Shown here piece after piece: positions 8,434-16,815 of a stretch of DNA of 64,000 bases; the stretch's first letter is position 1; the number at the start of each line of letters is the position of its first letter. A program made the translations under genes and the position numbers. This DNA comes from Gammaproteobacteria bacterium (GTDB lineage: Bacteria > Pseudomonadota > Gammaproteobacteria > Steroidobacterales > Foliamicaceae), in contig WTGP01000034.1 of NCBI GenBank assembly GCA_011523505.1, positions 186,001 to 250,000 on the forward strand, in the 5' to 3' direction. The notes beneath the pieces are model-generated. The model worked only from the letters and a program-made list of their open reading frames with translations. It searched no databases and was not told the origin of the DNA.

Positions 8434-9819
8434 ATGGCCATGAAGGTGAACCGACGCACGGCGCTGGGCGGACTCGCCGCCTCGGCGCTGGCCGCGCCCG
8501 CACTGGCGAAAGCGGCGGACAGGCCGAAGCGCCACATACCGCCGAAGCCGGAGATCGAAGGCGGGGCACTGATCAACAAGGACCGCGCCTACGCGGTGAT
8601 GGAGGAATACGGTCTTGCCGGGATTATCGCGCTGGACCCGATCAACGTCTATTACATGACCAACGTCAGGACAATCGGCGTGCGCTTCATCACCGAGTAC
8701 CCCGGCTTCGCGACGATGTCGCCGGATCCGGACATGCCGATCTACCTGGTTTCCGGATCGTCTGCCGCCTGGGACATCGCCAACCGGGACCGGGAGACCG
8801 CCGAACTCATGCCCTACGGTTACGGCGGCTGGAACGCGGCGGCGTTCAACACCGACGGCCTGCCCGAAGAACCCACGGGCGGGACGACCCGCCACTATCA
8901 CTTTCGCGACGACGTCGAGCTGACGCCGCGCGAGCAGCGCTGGAAGGCCGCCTCGGACAGCTTCCGCGACGACATTGCCGCCAGCGCCGCCTGGGGCCTG
9001 GCCCGCGCGCTGAAGGCCCAGGGCATCACCAGGGGCCGCGTAGCGGTGGACGACATGCGTATCGCCCGGTTCCTCGCGCAGACCGACCTCCCGGACGTGG
9101 AATGCGTCGACGGCTACGGCGTGATCCAGCTTATCCGCATGGTCAAGACGCCGCAGGAACTCTCCTATCAGAAGCTCGGAAGCTGGAACAACGGCGAGGC
9201 CTGCATGGCCACGATCAACGCGCTGGAGCCCGGCATGCGCCATACCGACGTGGAGCAGATCTTTCTGGCCGAGTGTGCGATCCGCGGCAATCGCGTCAAC
9301 AACGTCATCGCCGGCATGCCGGGCGGCAACTTCCCCGACGACGGCGTGCTGGTGGCCGGCAAGCCGTATCTGATCGACTGCGTGAGCAACTACAAGGGCT
9401 ATATGGGCGACATCGCGCGCACCTTCTTCTTCGGCGATCCGCCGAAGGAAGTCGAGATGCGCCGGCGCGCCAACCAACTGGCCCGCGAAGCGGTGTTCGA
9501 CGCGATCAAGCCGGGCGTGAAGTACTCGACGCTGCGCCGGATCGGCCTCGACACGATGATCAAGGCCGGCATGCCGGAGCACGCGGTGTTCGTGACGCCC
9601 CACTCGGTGGGCCTGCAGCATGACGACAATCCCATGCGCATGCCGAACTTCGGCGTTGACGCCTTCGACCACGTGCTCGAAGAGAACATGACGCTGACCG
9701 TGGACCTGCCCTACCTCGAAGTCGGCTGGGGCTCCGGCCACAACGAGGACCTCTTCCGGGTCACGAAGAGCGGTTACGAGCCGTACAACACCGAACGGGA
9801 CCCGTTTCTGGTCCTCTGA
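8434..9819 (+). CDS. Tat-exported M24 (aminopeptidase P/creatinase-fold) protein, copy 1
   Basis: A 461-residue protein with a twin-arginine signal (VNRRTALGGLAASALAAPALA) and a C-terminal pita-bread M24 domain like Xaa-Pro peptidases, creatinases and related lyases. Metal-ligand positions can be traced: D in YLIDCVSNYKGYMGD and the second D in GDIART, H in PHSVGLQH, and the late E in GHNEDLF. The usual VEPG glutamate is read here as VDLP, so the first acidic ligand is Asp or shifted to the nearby YLE. The start at 8434 follows GGGAG at seven bases. A second copy lies at 28,204-29,586; both neighbour a Bcr/CflA transporter and an amine oxidase. The true substrate may not be a peptide. Confidence 0.82.
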   Translation: MAMKVNRRTALGGLAASALAAPALAKAADRPKRHIPPKPEIEGGALINKDRAYAVMEEYGLAGIIALDPINVYYMTNVRTIGVRFITEYPGFATMSPDPDMPIYLVSGSSAAWDIANRDRETAELMPYGYGGWNAAAFNTDGLPEEPTGGTTRHYHFRDDVELTPREQRWKAASDSFRDDIAASAAWGLARALKAQGITRGRVAVDDMRIARFLAQTDLPDVECVDGYGVIQLIRMVKTPQELSYQKLGSWNNGEACMATINALEPGMRHTDVEQIFLAECAIRGNRVNNVIAGMPGGNFPDDGVLVAGKPYLIDCVSNYKGYMGDIARTFFFGDPPKEVEMRRRANQLAREAVFDAIKPGVKYSTLRRIGLDTMIKAGMPEHAVFVTPHSVGLQHDDNPMRMPNFGVDAFDHVLEENMTLTVDLPYLEVGWGSGHNEDLFRVTKSGYEPYNTERDPFLVL

Positions 9820-9849
9820 CGTCAGGACGGGGTCGGCGGCCGCGGCCGC

Positions 9850-11310
9850 TTAGAGCAGGTCCCAGACCTCGAAGGCGACCCGCTCGCCGGACTCCATCGC
9901 GCCCTCCATGCCGCGATTGGCGGTGGCCGTGTGTTCTCCGCAGAAATGGATGCGCCCGGCCGGCTCGATCAAAGCGGGCAGGCACTCGATCACCTGCCCG
10001 GGCGCCCATATCGCCCAGTCGCCGCCCGCGAAGGGATCGGTCTGCCAGGACTTGGCGCCCGCGAGTTCCAGTTTGCCTTTGGCTGCGGGGCGCAACTGTT
10101 CGTAGGCGGACAGCACCTGGGCCATCCCGGCCTCGTGCCCCAGGGTATCCAGGCGGTCTGCCAGGTGCCCGCGCGCCCAGGCCATCAGGCAGGTCACGGA
10201 GTTCGAATCCTCGCCTTCGCGCAGCGCTCGAATCTCGCCCGCGTCCGTGTCGGTCCACATCGCGGGATTGAGTCCGTCCTCCTCCCAGAACGGGCTCGTG
10301 GGCACCATGATGACCTTCGTGATCTTCTGCACCTGCACCGTCTGAATCGCCTTGGCCTTGGCCGGCGGCAGCAGCGGGTCGAACTTCACCCAGCGCATCG
10401 TGGGGATGGGCAGCGAGCAGATCACGCGCGACGCCCGGTAAACGCTGCCGTCGTGGCAATGCACTTCCACGTCCGATTCGTTGTTGCGAATGCCGATGAC
10501 CCGCTTGCCGTAGTGCACGTCGCCGCCGAGCGCGTTCGCCATGGCGTCGGTGAATCGCTGGTTGCCGCCGTGGACCTTGTAGGCTACGCGCGCCACGTCG
10601 CTTTGCAGCTTGAACCAGGCCTGGACGAAGTACCACATGAGCATGGAAACGTCGTGGGCCGACGTGCCGTACTGCACGTTGGTGTTGTAGTTCAATTCGA
10701 TGGCCGCGTCGCTCCAGCCCAGCTCCTTGAAGAACTCGTAGGCCGAGCCATCGTATTGCGCGCTTTCCGGCTCCATCCAATCGGCAAACGAGGCCAGCGG
10801 ATTGTGCTGAGCAATCACGCTCTGGAAGTAACCGCGCCCGGGGAAGCGGTCGCGTGCCCCGGCCGGCATGTCGTTGAGCGGATGCGTCGGCCATTGCTCC
10901 CGGGGAATGACCTGGCCGCCCAGCGCCAGTTCCACCCGGGCCGGATCGCGATGGGCTTCCGGCGACATGTCCCTGCGCGCGTGATGGTCGATCAGCGGAA
11001 TGTCGAGGCGACTGGCGGTGTCCTGCATCCGGGCATAGGCGCCGAGAATGGAATCGCCGCCCCATTCCGGATTGCCGGCCACGTTGGGCTCACTGAGCAA
11101 GCGCCCACCGGGCCGCTCGCGCCCCTCCAGGCAGATCGCCCGCACTCCCAGTTCTTCGAGCAGTAGCATTGCATTGAGCCCGGAAAGGCCCGCTCCGATC
11201 ACGATCACGTCGGGGTCCGCGGCAGCCCTGGCGGCGCGGACGACGCCCGCGCTTAAGCCCGCCGCCACTCCCGCCTTCACGAAGTCCCTCCGATTGATTG
11301 CCGTGCCCAT
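9850..11310 (-). CDS. Tat-exported FAD-dependent amine oxidase, copy 1
   Basis: A flavoprotein of the monoamine oxidase/amino-acid oxidase family of about 486 residues. After a twin-arginine signal (INRRDFVKAGVAAGLSAG) comes the dinucleotide-binding fold VIVIGAGLSGLNAMLLLEELG with CLEGRERPGGRL, and near the end the flavin-contacting GRIHFCGEHTATANRGMEGA. It should oxidise an amine or related C-N substrate in the periplasm. I place the start at the ATG 11,310, where GGAGG lies just upstream and the signal sits at the N-terminus. A codon at 11,340 overlaps the preceding stop as ATGA and would also allow coupling. It is the last gene of the TonB receptor-cupin-hydrolase operon. The other two amine oxidases in the window share the fold but are clearly distinct. 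Confidence 0.86.
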   Translation of the reverse strand: MGTAINRRDFVKAGVAAGLSAGVVRAARAAADPDVIVIGAGLSGLNAMLLLEELGVRAICLEGRERPGGRLLSEPNVAGNPEWGGDSILGAYARMQDTASRLDIPLIDHHARRDMSPEAHRDPARVELALGGQVIPREQWPTHPLNDMPAGARDRFPGRGYFQSVIAQHNPLASFADWMEPESAQYDGSAYEFFKELGWSDAAIELNYNTNVQYGTSAHDVSMLMWYFVQAWFKLQSDVARVAYKVHGGNQRFTDAMANALGGDVHYGKRVIGIRNNESDVEVHCHDGSVYRASRVICSLPIPTMRWVKFDPLLPPAKAKAIQTVQVQKITKVIMVPTSPFWEEDGLNPAMWTDTDAGEIRALREGEDSNSVTCLMAWARGHLADRLDTLGHEAGMAQVLSAYEQLRPAAKGKLELAGAKSWQTDPFAGGDWAIWAPGQVIECLPALIEPAGRIHFCGEHTATANRGMEGAMESGERVAFEVWDLL

Positions 11311-11336
11311 TGCGCCTCCGCCTCTGGAAGTGCCGC

Positions 11337-12233
11337 TCATCTTATATCCGCGATCACCGCGGACAGCAGGGCGTTGAACGTCTCCGGGTCCTCCATCATC
11401 AGGAAGTGCCCGACTTCGGACATCTCGAGAAACAGGAATTGCTTCGCATTGGCTTCGATATGCGCGGTATCCGTGGGCAGGAAGTCCGAATTGATCAGCA
11501 CGAACGGCACGTCAAGCGATGCGACGGCCGATGCGGCGTCGTAGCTGCCGCTGGCCCGCCGTGCCCCGACCGCCGAGGCGTAGGGCGCCGCCGCCATGTC
11601 CGCCTTAACCCATTCCTTGATGGCCGGGTCGCTTTGCTCGACGAAAGTGCGGTCCACGAAGCTCGAGATGAAGCCCGCCTGGTCGTCGGCGAGCTGTTCG
11701 AACACTTCTTCCTGCTGTTCCCGGGGCGTTTCGCGGCCGCCGCGGTGAAAAGTGTCCACGCCCACTACGCCGATAATGCGGTCGCCGAGCTGCCTGGCGG
11801 CCTCGACGATGACCTTGCCGCCCATGGAGTGGCCGACCAGCACGATATTGTGAAGGTCCAACGCGTTGACGACCGCGGAAACGTCTTCGCCGAAGGCCTG
11901 CATGGTCCACACGGTGCGGTCCAGCCCCGAGTCGCCATGACCGGCCAGGTCGATGTTCACGACGCGATGCGATTGGGCGAAGTGCTCGAGCTGTCCGGAC
12001 CAGTAGCTGCGGTCGCAGCTCCAGCCATGCACGAACACCAGCGCGGGATCGCCTGCTCCGAGGTCGTCGTAACGGATGCTCACGCCATCGGGCGAGAGCA
12101 CGCTATGCGCGCTCGCGTCGCCCGGCGCATCGGTCGCCGCCGGCGGGGCTTGAACTGGCGCGTCGTCCGGCGCGCAGCCCGCGAGCAGCCCGAGGGCAAG
12201 CAGCAGGACCGCGCAACGGTTCATGATCACCAT
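11337..12233 (-). CDS. Alpha/beta-hydrolase lipoprotein
   Basis: A protein of about 298 residues with a lipoprotein signal (hydrophobic run ending LLAGC) and a compact alpha/beta-hydrolase fold. The oxyanion region is VFVHGWSCDRSYW, the nucleophile elbow is GHSMGG, and VGHFLMMEDPETF near the end supplies the likely catalytic histidine. It should act on an ester, amide or epoxide outside the cytoplasm. Its start overlaps the end of the metallo-hydrolase gene and its stop overlaps the codon at 11,340 as ATGA, so it lies inside a tightly coupled operon. Two start codons three residues apart (12,233 and 12,224) are both possible. The substrate is unknown. Confidence 0.83.
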   Translation of the reverse strand: MVIMNRCAVLLLALGLLAGCAPDDAPVQAPPAATDAPGDASAHSVLSPDGVSIRYDDLGAGDPALVFVHGWSCDRSYWSGQLEHFAQSHRVVNIDLAGHGDSGLDRTVWTMQAFGEDVSAVVNALDLHNIVLVGHSMGGKVIVEAARQLGDRIIGVVGVDTFHRGGRETPREQQEEVFEQLADDQAGFISSFVDRTFVEQSDPAIKEWVKADMAAAPYASAVGARRASGSYDAASAVASLDVPFVLINSDFLPTDTAHIEANAKQFLFLEMSEVGHFLMMEDPETFNALLSAVIADIR

Positions 12234-13111
12234 GCCATCCGGAATCCGGAGGCGGTGCTGCGGACCCTGCCCGCCGTGGGCGTCGGGAAATGCGCCGGCA
12301 GCAGCCAGGCGTCGTCTTCGGCGACGGTGGCCAGCGTCTTCACGCGGGTTTCCGCGGACATTGCCGGGTCCCAGCAGAAGCAGCTCGACCACTCCGGCCG
12401 CTCGACCTGGACCGGATGATGGATCACGTCGCCGGTCAGGTAGGCGCGCTCGCCGCGGTCTTCGAGCCTCACGATCACGTTGCCCGGCGTGTGGCCCGGC
12501 GCCCCGATCAGGTCGATCCCCTCGGCGACTTCGTGGTCCATCCCCACCACCACCGCCTGTCCCGCATCGAAGACCGGCGCGACGCTGTCGGCCCACGATC
12601 CGTGATTGACTTCGTCGGCGGGGCTGCTCTTGAGGACCTCCTGCCAGTGCTCCACTTCCGTTTTAGCGAACAGGTAGCGCGCGTTCGGAAAAGTGGGCAC
12701 CCATTCGCCGTTCTCGAGCCGGGTGTTCCAGCCGACGTGATCGACGTGCAGGTGGGTGCACATCACGACGTCGATGTCTTCCGGCTTCACACCGGCGGCG
12801 GCCAGGTCCTGGAGAAAGGTACCGCGGCGCTGGTGAAATTTGGCGTTGCGCGGCCGCGGTTTGTCGTTTCCGATGCAACAGTCCACCAGGATCGTCAGGC
12901 CCGGCGTGCGCAGCACGATGCTGTGATAGGAAAGGACCAGGAAATCGCGGCCCCGGTCGTAAAGGCGCGGGTCGTTCGCCGCGTCGGTGGCCCGCAATTC
13001 CTTGCGGGTTGCGCTCGGGAAAAGGGCCTCCGCCGAATGCAGCGCCCCCTGCATCTCGACGATGCGCTGCGCCCGGAACGGGCCCGGAAGCGGGAATACG
13101 TTTTCCGACAA
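12227..13111 (-). CDS. Metallo-beta-lactamase-fold hydrolase
   Basis: A 294-residue zinc-dependent hydrolase with the signature THLHVDHVGW (HxHxDH), the downstream histidine in GAPGHTPGN, the aspartate in YLTGDVIHH and the terminal histidine region LLPAHFP. The arrangement resembles the quorum-quenching lactonase/arylesterase side of the superfamily, but I cannot assign a substrate. No signal peptide is present, so it is probably cytoplasmic. The start appears to be a TTG at 13,111, eight bases after the cupin stop, because residues upstream of the first internal ATG align well with the family's usual opening. It is third in the five-gene minus-strand operon. Confidence 0.84.
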   Translation of the reverse strand: MSENVFPLPGPFRAQRIVEMQGALHSAEALFPSATRKELRATDAANDPRLYDRGRDFLVLSYHSIVLRTPGLTILVDCCIGNDKPRPRNAKFHQRRGTFLQDLAAAGVKPEDIDVVMCTHLHVDHVGWNTRLENGEWVPTFPNARYLFAKTEVEHWQEVLKSSPADEVNHGSWADSVAPVFDAGQAVVVGMDHEVAEGIDLIGAPGHTPGNVIVRLEDRGERAYLTGDVIHHPVQVERPEWSSCFCWDPAMSAETRVKTLATVAEDDAWLLPAHFPTPTAGRVRSTASGFRMAW

Positions 13112-13118
13112 GCGGCGC

Positions 13119-13733
13119 TCAGCCCAGGCGCCAGGGAATCTGCTGAGGCCCGTAGTACTGTTCCACCGAACCGTCCTTCTGATAGAAGATGTTCTGCACG
13201 AAGGAGCCGCTCTTCTGGCTGCGCACGATCACTGCAGTCGTCCGCGCCTGGTCGTCGTTGTATTCCGCGTGAATCTCCCAGGGGCCGATGCAATCCACGT
13301 GGCCCGTGCCCACCCGGACGGTCTCGGTGGCTTCGACTTCGGCGCGGCTGGGCAGATCGCCGGGCTTGCCGCCGTCGGTGCGGCGAAAACGCAGCACCTC
13401 TTCGGCGCCGTCCAGCACGCCGTAAAGCGTCCAGGAAAGGCCGTGATCGTGCACGGTGGTCTTCGCCGCGGGCTTCTTGATCAGCCCGTTGATGACGAAC
13501 CCGTAGTCCGGGTCCTCGTAGAACAGCAGGTTGGCGTGCTTGCCCTCCAGTCCCAGCTTGGCCGGACTCGTGGGCCAGCTCTCCGCGTGAGCCTTCAGAT
13601 CGGGGTCCGCCAGCAACTCCCTCAGCAGGTCGGCGGCCTTGCTCCAGCGCGCCGCCTCGTCCGGCTCGTTCCCGTGCAGGTCCCGCAGCCCAGCGATGAA
13701 CTCCGCCACGGCCGGCAGCATGGCTTCGCCCAT
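13119..13733 (-). CDS. Cysteine-dioxygenase-like cupin protein
   Basis: A 204-residue protein with the cupin iron-binding pattern VHDHGLSWTLYGVLDG (two histidines two apart) and a third histidine in the second motif GPWEIHAEYND. This spacing is that of the cysteine dioxygenase/thiol dioxygenase branch, non-haem iron enzymes that add oxygen to thiols or related small molecules. Whether it uses cysteine, another thiol or an unrelated ligand cannot be told. Its ATG overlaps the TonB receptor stop by one base (TGATG), so the two are translationally linked. The next gene follows within eight bases. Confidence 0.7.
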   Translation of the reverse strand: MGEAMLPAVAEFIAGLRDLHGNEPDEAARWSKAADLLRELLADPDLKAHAESWPTSPAKLGLEGKHANLLFYEDPDYGFVINGLIKKPAAKTTVHDHGLSWTLYGVLDGAEEVLRFRRTDGGKPGDLPSRAEVEATETVRVGTGHVDCIGPWEIHAEYNDDQARTTAVIVRSQKSGSFVQNIFYQKDGSVEQYYGPQQIPWRLG

Positions 13734-15862
13734 CAGAAGTCGAGGCTAACGCTCACGCCCGCCTGGCGCGGCATCGGCAGGCCCACCAGCGCCACGGCGC
13801 CGAACCGGAACCCGGTGGTGAGCGAATCGTTGTCGAAGAGGTTGTTGACGAACGCCGTGAGCCGGAGCGTGCCGGTATCGATGCCGCCGCGGACGTTGAC
13901 CAGCGTGCGCGGCTCGATCGTCTCGAGATTCAGCTCGTCGATGAACATTTCGCTGCGGTAGCTCACGTCCAGTCCGGCAAACACCTGGCTGTCGCCGCCG
14001 AACCCGCTGAAGGGCGAAGTGTATTGAACCGACGCGAACAGCGAGTTGTTCGCCGTGCGCGGCGTCTCGTTCCCGGACACGTCGGCGTCGCCGAGCACCG
14101 TAATGGCGTTGTTCGACTCGAAGACCTGGAATTCGGTGTCGATCCAGCTATAGCCCAGGCTCGCCGACCAGCACTCGCTCAGGATGGCGGCCACGGAGAA
14201 GTCCGCGCCCATCACGTCGGTTTCCCCGGCGTTGATGAAGTAGCTCCCGTAGTTCGGGTCCGGGTCGTTGAAGCGATAGACCTGGTTGGTCCAGTCGATG
14301 AAGTAGCCCGCCGCCTGGAAGTTCAGCCGGCCTTCCATCGCGGACAGCTTGGTGCCGAACTCGTAGTTCCACATTTCCTCTTCGTCCACGATCAGAAGAC
14401 CGGGCGGCGCGGAGGCGTTGAAGTTGCCGGGCTTGTTGCCCTTGGCCGCGCTGAAATAGAGCAGGGTGTCGTCGCTGAGCTGGTACTCGGCCAGCAGGCG
14501 GGGCAGGAAGGAATCGAATTCGTCCGACTGGCTGCGATTCCGCTCGGGGACATCAAGATTGATCTCCTCGCCCTGGAAGCGCCCGTCCAGACTCAGCGTC
14601 AGGCTGTCGGATACGTCGTAGGACACCGAACCGAATGCCGACATCGTGGTGGAGGTCTTGAACGACGGCGGCTGGCGGAAATTGCGGATCCGGGCGGTAT
14701 TGAAATCCTCGTCGAACCAGGCGACGCCGGCCAGCCAGCGCAGCGGTCCGTCATCCGGGGACGCGATGCGGACTTCCGCAAAACTCGACTCGATTTCGCG
14801 CTCGGTCACCGTCTGGAACAGTTCGCATCCGGGGCCGGCGTAGGGACCGACGCAGAGGAACCAGAGAAATGCCAGGTTTACTGCCGGCGCGTAGTCGCCG
14901 TCCGACTCGTTGACCGTGTCTTCCTGCCCCATGCCGGCGATCAGGCTCAGTTCGTAGCCGTTCGCCATTTCGTAATTCACGTTCAGGCTGACGCGAGTGG
15001 TTTCCGAGGCGATTCCGGGATTGTCAAGCTGCTGGGTGCCGCCGCCAATCATGGTCACGTCGGGAAACGCCAGTTCTCCCATGTTCAGCGCGGTCGTCGC
15101 CCGTGCAGCTTCGCCGAACTGGGCGTCGGTGTAGCTCACCATCAGGTCGCCGGTGAGCCGCTCCGACGGCGTCACGCGCAGCGTCGCGGAAACGGAGTCG
15201 ATGTCCTGCTGGCCCATCTTCGCGCCGTTGGTGATGTTGGTGTACGGGCTGCCCTGGCTGAAGGTTGCGGCGCTCACGCGAAACAGCACCCTGTCCTCGG
15301 CCAGCGGGCCGGAAACCGAGCCGCTCACCTGGTATTCGTTTTCCTCGGCGATCGAGAGGCGCAGGTTGCCCTCGAAATCGTTGGTGGGCTTCTTGGTGAT
15401 GTAGTTGATGGCGCCCGAGAACGATGCCCGGCCGAACAGGGCGCTTTGCGGGCCCTTGGTGACCTCGACCCGCTCGATATTGTCCAGCATCACGGTGTAG
15501 AGCGAACCGGACATGTAGACGCCGTCGATGAACTTGGAGGAATTCTGAAGCGTGGGGTCGCCGGTGTTGGTGGAAACGCCGCGGAAACTGGGCGAATCGC
15601 CCCGCCCCTCGGCCTCGTAACTCTCGTACTGCACGCCCGGCACCGCGGTAACGAGGTCCCTGATGGTCGTGTAGCCGGCCCTCTCGATCTGCTCCGCGCT
15701 GAACGCGTCAATGGTGATCGGAATTTCCAGCAGCGATTCGCTGCGCTTGCGCGCCGTGACGACGATTTCCTCGAGCTCCACGCCCTGGGCGAACGACGGC
15801 TGACTGATGGGAAAAGCAAGCACACTTGCGGCTATCGGTATCAGGCAATGTCGTGGTTTCAT
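13733..15862 (-). CDS. TonB-dependent receptor, operon head
   Basis: A 709-residue outer-membrane receptor that should import a scarce ligand using TonB energy. After a signal peptide ending SFAQG comes the TonB box region LEEIVVTARKRSESL, a plug domain (ERAGYTTIRDLVTAVPGV, then RVEVTKGPQSALFGRASFSGAINYITKKP), and a long beta-barrel ending in the aromatic VSVSLDF. The frame remains open 29 codons upstream, but the ATG at 15,862 places the signal peptide correctly. It is first in an operon with the cupin, metallo-hydrolase, alpha/beta hydrolase and amine oxidase, and is divergent from an IclR regulator. This suggests the receptor's ligand is what the downstream enzymes break down. Confidence 0.9.
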   Translation of the reverse strand: MKPRHCLIPIAASVLAFPISQPSFAQGVELEEIVVTARKRSESLLEIPITIDAFSAEQIERAGYTTIRDLVTAVPGVQYESYEAEGRGDSPSFRGVSTNTGDPTLQNSSKFIDGVYMSGSLYTVMLDNIERVEVTKGPQSALFGRASFSGAINYITKKPTNDFEGNLRLSIAEENEYQVSGSVSGPLAEDRVLFRVSAATFSQGSPYTNITNGAKMGQQDIDSVSATLRVTPSERLTGDLMVSYTDAQFGEAARATTALNMGELAFPDVTMIGGGTQQLDNPGIASETTRVSLNVNYEMANGYELSLIAGMGQEDTVNESDGDYAPAVNLAFLWFLCVGPYAGPGCELFQTVTEREIESSFAEVRIASPDDGPLRWLAGVAWFDEDFNTARIRNFRQPPSFKTSTTMSAFGSVSYDVSDSLTLSLDGRFQGEEINLDVPERNRSQSDEFDSFLPRLLAEYQLSDDTLLYFSAAKGNKPGNFNASAPPGLLIVDEEEMWNYEFGTKLSAMEGRLNFQAAGYFIDWTNQVYRFNDPDPNYGSYFINAGETDVMGADFSVAAILSECWSASLGYSWIDTEFQVFESNNAITVLGDADVSGNETPRTANNSLFASVQYTSPFSGFGGDSQVFAGLDVSYRSEMFIDELNLETIEPRTLVNVRGGIDTGTLRLTAFVNNLFDNDSLTTGFRFGAVALVGLPMPRQAGVSVSLDF

Positions 15863-16017
15863 GCGGGGACTCTCCAATTCTGTGGCTTCAGGAGTCGAAA
15901 AGACTCCTGATAAGAGCAATTTACCATGCCCCGAAAATAGGGATGTCACTATGTGAAATATTCTTGGGGGATTGTTGGTAAGCTTTGCCGCCTACCCATG
16001 TTGAGGCTGATCGCCGG
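15863..16017. promoter_or_regulatory. Divergent control region between TonB receptor operon and IclR gene
   Basis: This 155-base gap separates two divergently transcribed units and is AT-rich in its middle. A small inverted repeat, TCAC-TAT-GTGA, sits at 15,946-15,956 and is a possible but weak operator candidate. No confident -35/-10 pair was identified. IclR-family proteins commonly act from such shared regions. Confidence 0.4.
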
Positions 16018-16815
16018 ATGCATAAGGTCCGAATAAGCACGACCACGATCAAGGCGCTATCCATCCTGGAGCAATTGAATGCTTTGGGGGAAGCCCGCAA
16101 TTCGGAAATTGCGGACGCCCTGGAGCTGCCGCGGCCCACCTGCTATCGGCTCCTGCAAACGCTTTGCGAGGCCGGCATGGTCCTGAACGACTCCAATACC
16201 CATGTGTATCGGCCTGCCGAACGAGTGCTTGCGCTGAGTTGCGGCTTTGAACAGGAGACCTGGGTCTCGGTGTGCGCCAAGCCGCACATGAAGGAATTGG
16301 GGGCCGAATTGCTATGGCCCATTGCAATCGCAACCCTGTCCGGCCCCTCGATGGTGCTGCGCGAAACCACTGATCCCGATAGTCCGCTGGCGGTACGACG
16401 CTACCTGCCGGGCAGGCGGGTGGGGCTGTTGTCCACCGCCACCGGGCGCGTGTACATGGCTTACTGCTCGGCCCAGCAGCGCGACATCCTGATCCAGGTG
16501 CTGCAAAAATCGCGCAAGCCTGAGGATTTTTCCTCCAGAAATCCGGCCGCCGTGGCGCGACGCCTGCGCAAGATCAGGCAAACGGGCTTTGATACCAGCC
16601 GTCTTCAAAGAGAGTCGATTACCTGGGGAGCCATGGCCGTTCCGGTGTTCGCACGAGGACAGATTCTGGCCAGCCTGAGTGCGCGCTATATCCGGAAGGC
16701 CGTGACTCGGGCGGCCGAAAAGGACAAATTGCTGCCCCGGCTGCAGGAGACCGCCAAACGCATTGGTGCGAGTTTCGAAGCCTCTTCGTCAGAGTCCATG
16801 ATGGCGGCGGTGTGA
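16018..16815 (+). CDS. IclR-family transcriptional regulator
   Basis: A 265-residue regulator with an N-terminal winged helix-turn-helix (TIKALSILEQLNALGEARNSEIADALELPRPTCYRLLQTL split over residues 8-50) and a C-terminal IclR effector-binding domain (VGLLSTATGRVYMAYCS, FARGQILASLSARY). IclR proteins typically sense catabolic intermediates and control the adjacent pathway. The ATG at 16,018 is preferred; a TTG eleven codons upstream (15,985) is also open. Its stop overlaps the GTG of the MFS gene (GTGTGA), so the two form an operon. It is divergent from the TonB receptor operon, its most likely target. Confidence 0.87.
   Translation: MHKVRISTTTIKALSILEQLNALGEARNSEIADALELPRPTCYRLLQTLCEAGMVLNDSNTHVYRPAERVLALSCGFEQETWVSVCAKPHMKELGAELLWPIAIATLSGPSMVLRETTDPDSPLAVRRYLPGRRVGLLSTATGRVYMAYCSAQQRDILIQVLQKSRKPEDFSSRNPAAVARRLRKIRQTGFDTSRLQRESITWGAMAVPVFARGQILASLSARYIRKAVTRAAEKDKLLPRLQETAKRIGASFEASSSESMMAAV

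Noticed and set aside
8434..9819. DddP (DMSP lyase, also M24 fold)
   Set aside because: It has a Tat leader and lacks the glutamate ligand expected of DddP; nothing else in the window concerns DMSP.
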